Of a DNA stretch of 6,700 bases, positions 5,897 through 6,700 are shown piece by piece. The stretch comes from Candidatus Desantisiibacteriota bacterium (GTDB lineage: Bacteria; UBA9089; CG2-30-40-21): NCBI GenBank assembly GCA_016208205.1, contig JACQYP010000105.1:1-6700 (forward strand), read 5' to 3'. The notes beneath the pieces are model-generated. The model was not told where the DNA came from, did not search any database, and saw only the letters and a list, made by a program, of their open reading frames with translations. Each line of letters begins with the position of its first letter. Within the stretch, counting starts at the first letter, position 1. Position numbers and translations under genes: made by a program.

Positions 5897-5925
5897 AGTA
5901 TAGCACTAATAATTAGAGATGTCAA
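5897..5925 (-). promoter_or_regulatory. Sigma70-like promoter for sppA
   Basis: On the minus strand TTGACA (5925-5920) is followed by a 17-nt AT-rich spacer and TATACT (5902-5897): a full-consensus -35, a five-of-six -10 and the optimal spacing. The expected transcription start is near 5890, giving a leader of about 95 nt that contains hairpins H5 and H6. It is the best promoter match I saw in the window. Confidence 0.75.
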
Positions 5926-5941
5926 TGAAAATTTGATAGTT

Positions 5942-6050
5942 CTCCAGGACAAACCATTCTTCTAAAATTATTTCTCCGTGCCTCTGTGTCTCCGTGGTGA
6001 ATTTCTGCTTGCACAGGTCGAACAAATTTAGGGTGCGGTTTGCCCTGGAG
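5942..6050. repeat. 109-bp inverted-repeat element in the sppA / M16 divergent gap
   Basis: CTCCAGGACAAACC at 5942-5955 is matched in reverse complement by 6037-6050 (CTCCAGGGCAAACC), 13 of 14 positions. Weaker similarity continues inward (TAAAATT / TAAATTT). Inside lies a dispersed repeat, CTCCGTGCCTCTGTGTCTCC followed by GTGGTGAA (5974-6001), related to the 3946-3977 repeat. A T run at 6058-6065 follows the right arm. Confidence 0.6.
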
Positions 6051-6137
6051 CTCGATCTTTTTTTTCTTGCCAAAATTTAATTGATATGATAAAATTAAGG
6101 AGATGAAAAATAACTCTGAAAAGCATGGCATAGATCG

Positions 6138-6192
6138 ATATGTTTCGTGCTTTAATCCTTTCGTGATTTCGTGATAAAAATATTTATAGCCG
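6138..6192 (+). repeat. TTTCGTG/TAGCCG dispersed repeat, plus-strand copy
   Basis: This matches the reverse complement of 4700-4754 at 52 of 55 positions. The two copies are inverted with respect to each other and bracket the whole sppA gene with its promoter. This copy ends 20 nt before the M16 Shine-Dalgarno, so it probably forms part of that gene's leader or promoter region. Confidence 0.8.
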
Positions 6193-6211
6193 CAAGAGGT
6201 ATTTTTTTGCT

Positions 6212-6218
6212 AAGGAGG
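6212..6218 (+). promoter_or_regulatory. Shine-Dalgarno site of the M16 peptidase gene
   Basis: AAGGAGG lies 8 nt upstream of ATG 6227. It is the strongest ribosome binding site in the window and fixes the start of this gene. Confidence 0.85.
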
Positions 6219-6226
6219 AAAACATA

Positions 6227-6700
6227 ATGTATTACTTTCGGTTGCTACTGTTATTTATAACAATAACAGTATCGCTTGCTCAGCCAATATATGCTGAAGG
6301 GACAGAAAAGACAGAAAGGGTTGTGCTGGACAATGGTCTTGTCCTTGTTCTTAGACAGGTGCATACTGCCCCACTTGTGGCAGCACAGTCATGGGTAAAG
6401 GCAGGCAGTCTCCATGAGGGAGAGTATCTTGGAAGCCGAATATCTCATCTTGTTGAACACATGCTGTTTAAGGGAACAAAAAGAAGAGGGGTAGGGGATA
6501 TAGGTCGCCAGGTGAGTTCAGCCGGCGGTGAGATGGGTGGTTATACATCCATGGATAGAACGGTTTACCACATGGTTATGCCGAAAGATAAGGTTGAGAT
6601 TGCCCTGGATATATTGGCTGATGCAGCTGCAAACGCAGCATTTGACCAAACAGAAATGGAAAAGGACAAGGTCGGTATCCTTCGTGAGATGGATATGTGC
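6227..6700 (+). CDS. Secreted M16-family zinc metallopeptidase (3' cut by window end)
   Basis: This is the N-terminal 158 residues of an insulinase/processing-peptidase-like protease; the full protein should be much longer. Residues 1-23 form a signal peptide (hydrophobic LLLLFITITVSLA, cleavage likely after IYA), so it acts in the periplasm or outside the cell. The family start VVLDNGLVLVLRQ (32-44) and WVKAGSLHEGE (56-66) is clear. The inverted zinc motif HxxEH is H74-LVE-H78 in SHLVEHMLFKGT, and the third ligand is Glu154 in ILREM, 76 residues later as expected. GGEMGGYTSMDRTVYH (100-115) matches the conserved substrate-binding strand. The active site is therefore intact in the part seen. 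It is divergent from sppA, with its own strong Shine-Dalgarno. No convincing promoter was found in the repeat-rich DNA upstream. Confidence 0.93.
   Translation, partial: MYYFRLLLLFITITVSLAQPIYAEGTEKTERVVLDNGLVLVLRQVHTAPLVAAQSWVKAGSLHEGEYLGSRISHLVEHMLFKGTKRRGVGDIGRQVSSAGGEMGGYTSMDRTVYHMVMPKDKVEIALDILADAAANAAFDQTEMEKDKVGILREMDMC

Larger units (their letters stand above)
5890..6226. other. Gene-free divergent intergenic region
   Basis: These 337 nt between sppA and the M16 peptidase gene hold the sppA promoter, the 109-bp inverted-repeat element, an AT-rich stretch (6052-6110) and the TTTCGTG repeat. No plausible gene is seen. The longest minus-strand frame (5922-6131) translates the repeat (HHGDTEARR). 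A 23-codon plus frame at 6103-6174 ends inside the TTTCGTG repeat. Confidence 0.7.

Noticed and set aside
6037..6065. Possible rho-independent terminator (inverted-repeat arm then a T run at 6058-6065)
   Set aside because: The stem partner is about 80 nt upstream and no plus-strand gene ends before it, so there is nothing to terminate.
6067..6111. Candidate promoter for the M16 gene (TTGCCA or TTGATA with AT-rich -10-like hexamers)
   Set aside because: No pairing gives both a good -10 and a 16-18 nt spacer, and the DNA is too AT-rich to trust a weak match.
5922..6131. 69-codon minus-strand open frame upstream of sppA
   Set aside because: It covers the 109-bp repeat element (HHGDTEARR is repeat-derived) and the sppA -35 region, with no gene-like features.
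6103..6174. 23-codon plus-strand frame (MKNNSEKHGIDRY...) after AAGGAG
   Set aside because: The Shine-Dalgarno-like motif touches the start codon, and the frame ends inside the TTTCGTG repeat. At most it is a remnant of a gene start cut by the repeat.

Overview
The window looks like part of the chromosome of an uncultivated Gram-negative-type bacterium of moderate-to-low GC. The evidence is a YPNPFNP-type C-terminal sorting domain with the variant NPECWIPY, a dockerin-like module on a secreted protein, a lipoprotein, and intergenic DNA full of short dispersed repeats (CTCTGTGTCTCCGTGG-like, TTTCGTG-like, CACGGAT-like, and small GC-rich hairpins). From memory, this mix resembles candidate phyla such as Poribacteria or Desantisbacteria. 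That placement is an inference; no marker gene here settles it.

Layout. Plus strand, 1-2538: the 3' part of a large secreted multidomain protein (carbohydrate-binding-like domain, Ig-like domain, GEVED domain, DUF11-like repeat, dockerin pair, C-terminal sorting domain). It is split into three reading frames by two small indels. Minus strand, 2586-5796, convergent with it: read in transcription order, sppA (membrane signal peptide peptidase), a Yip1-family five-helix membrane protein, a lipoprotein of unknown function, and rnhA (ribonuclease HI). A strong sigma70-like promoter (TTGACA, 17 nt, TATACT) lies upstream of sppA, and two tandem hairpin repeats lie in the presumed leader. Plus strand, 6227-6700, divergent from sppA: the 5' part of a secreted M16 zinc peptidase, cut by the window end.

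The genes are mostly envelope and secretion functions: a surface protein, a membrane-bound and an exported protease, a lipoprotein and a polytopic membrane protein. RNase HI is the housekeeping exception. No known defence, toxin-antitoxin, CRISPR or biosynthetic system is visible.

The most unusual content is the repeat landscape. Six short hairpins of one family sit in gaps and leaders, with compensatory stem changes between copies. A 55-nt repeat occurs in opposite orientations on either side of sppA. A 24/25-nt direct repeat carries the sppA stop in one copy and the Yip1 start in the other, and flanks a 178-nt repeat cassette, as if the cassette entered an old ATGA overlap between the two genes. 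Two further inverted-repeat elements occur, one of them flanked by an 8-nt direct repeat.
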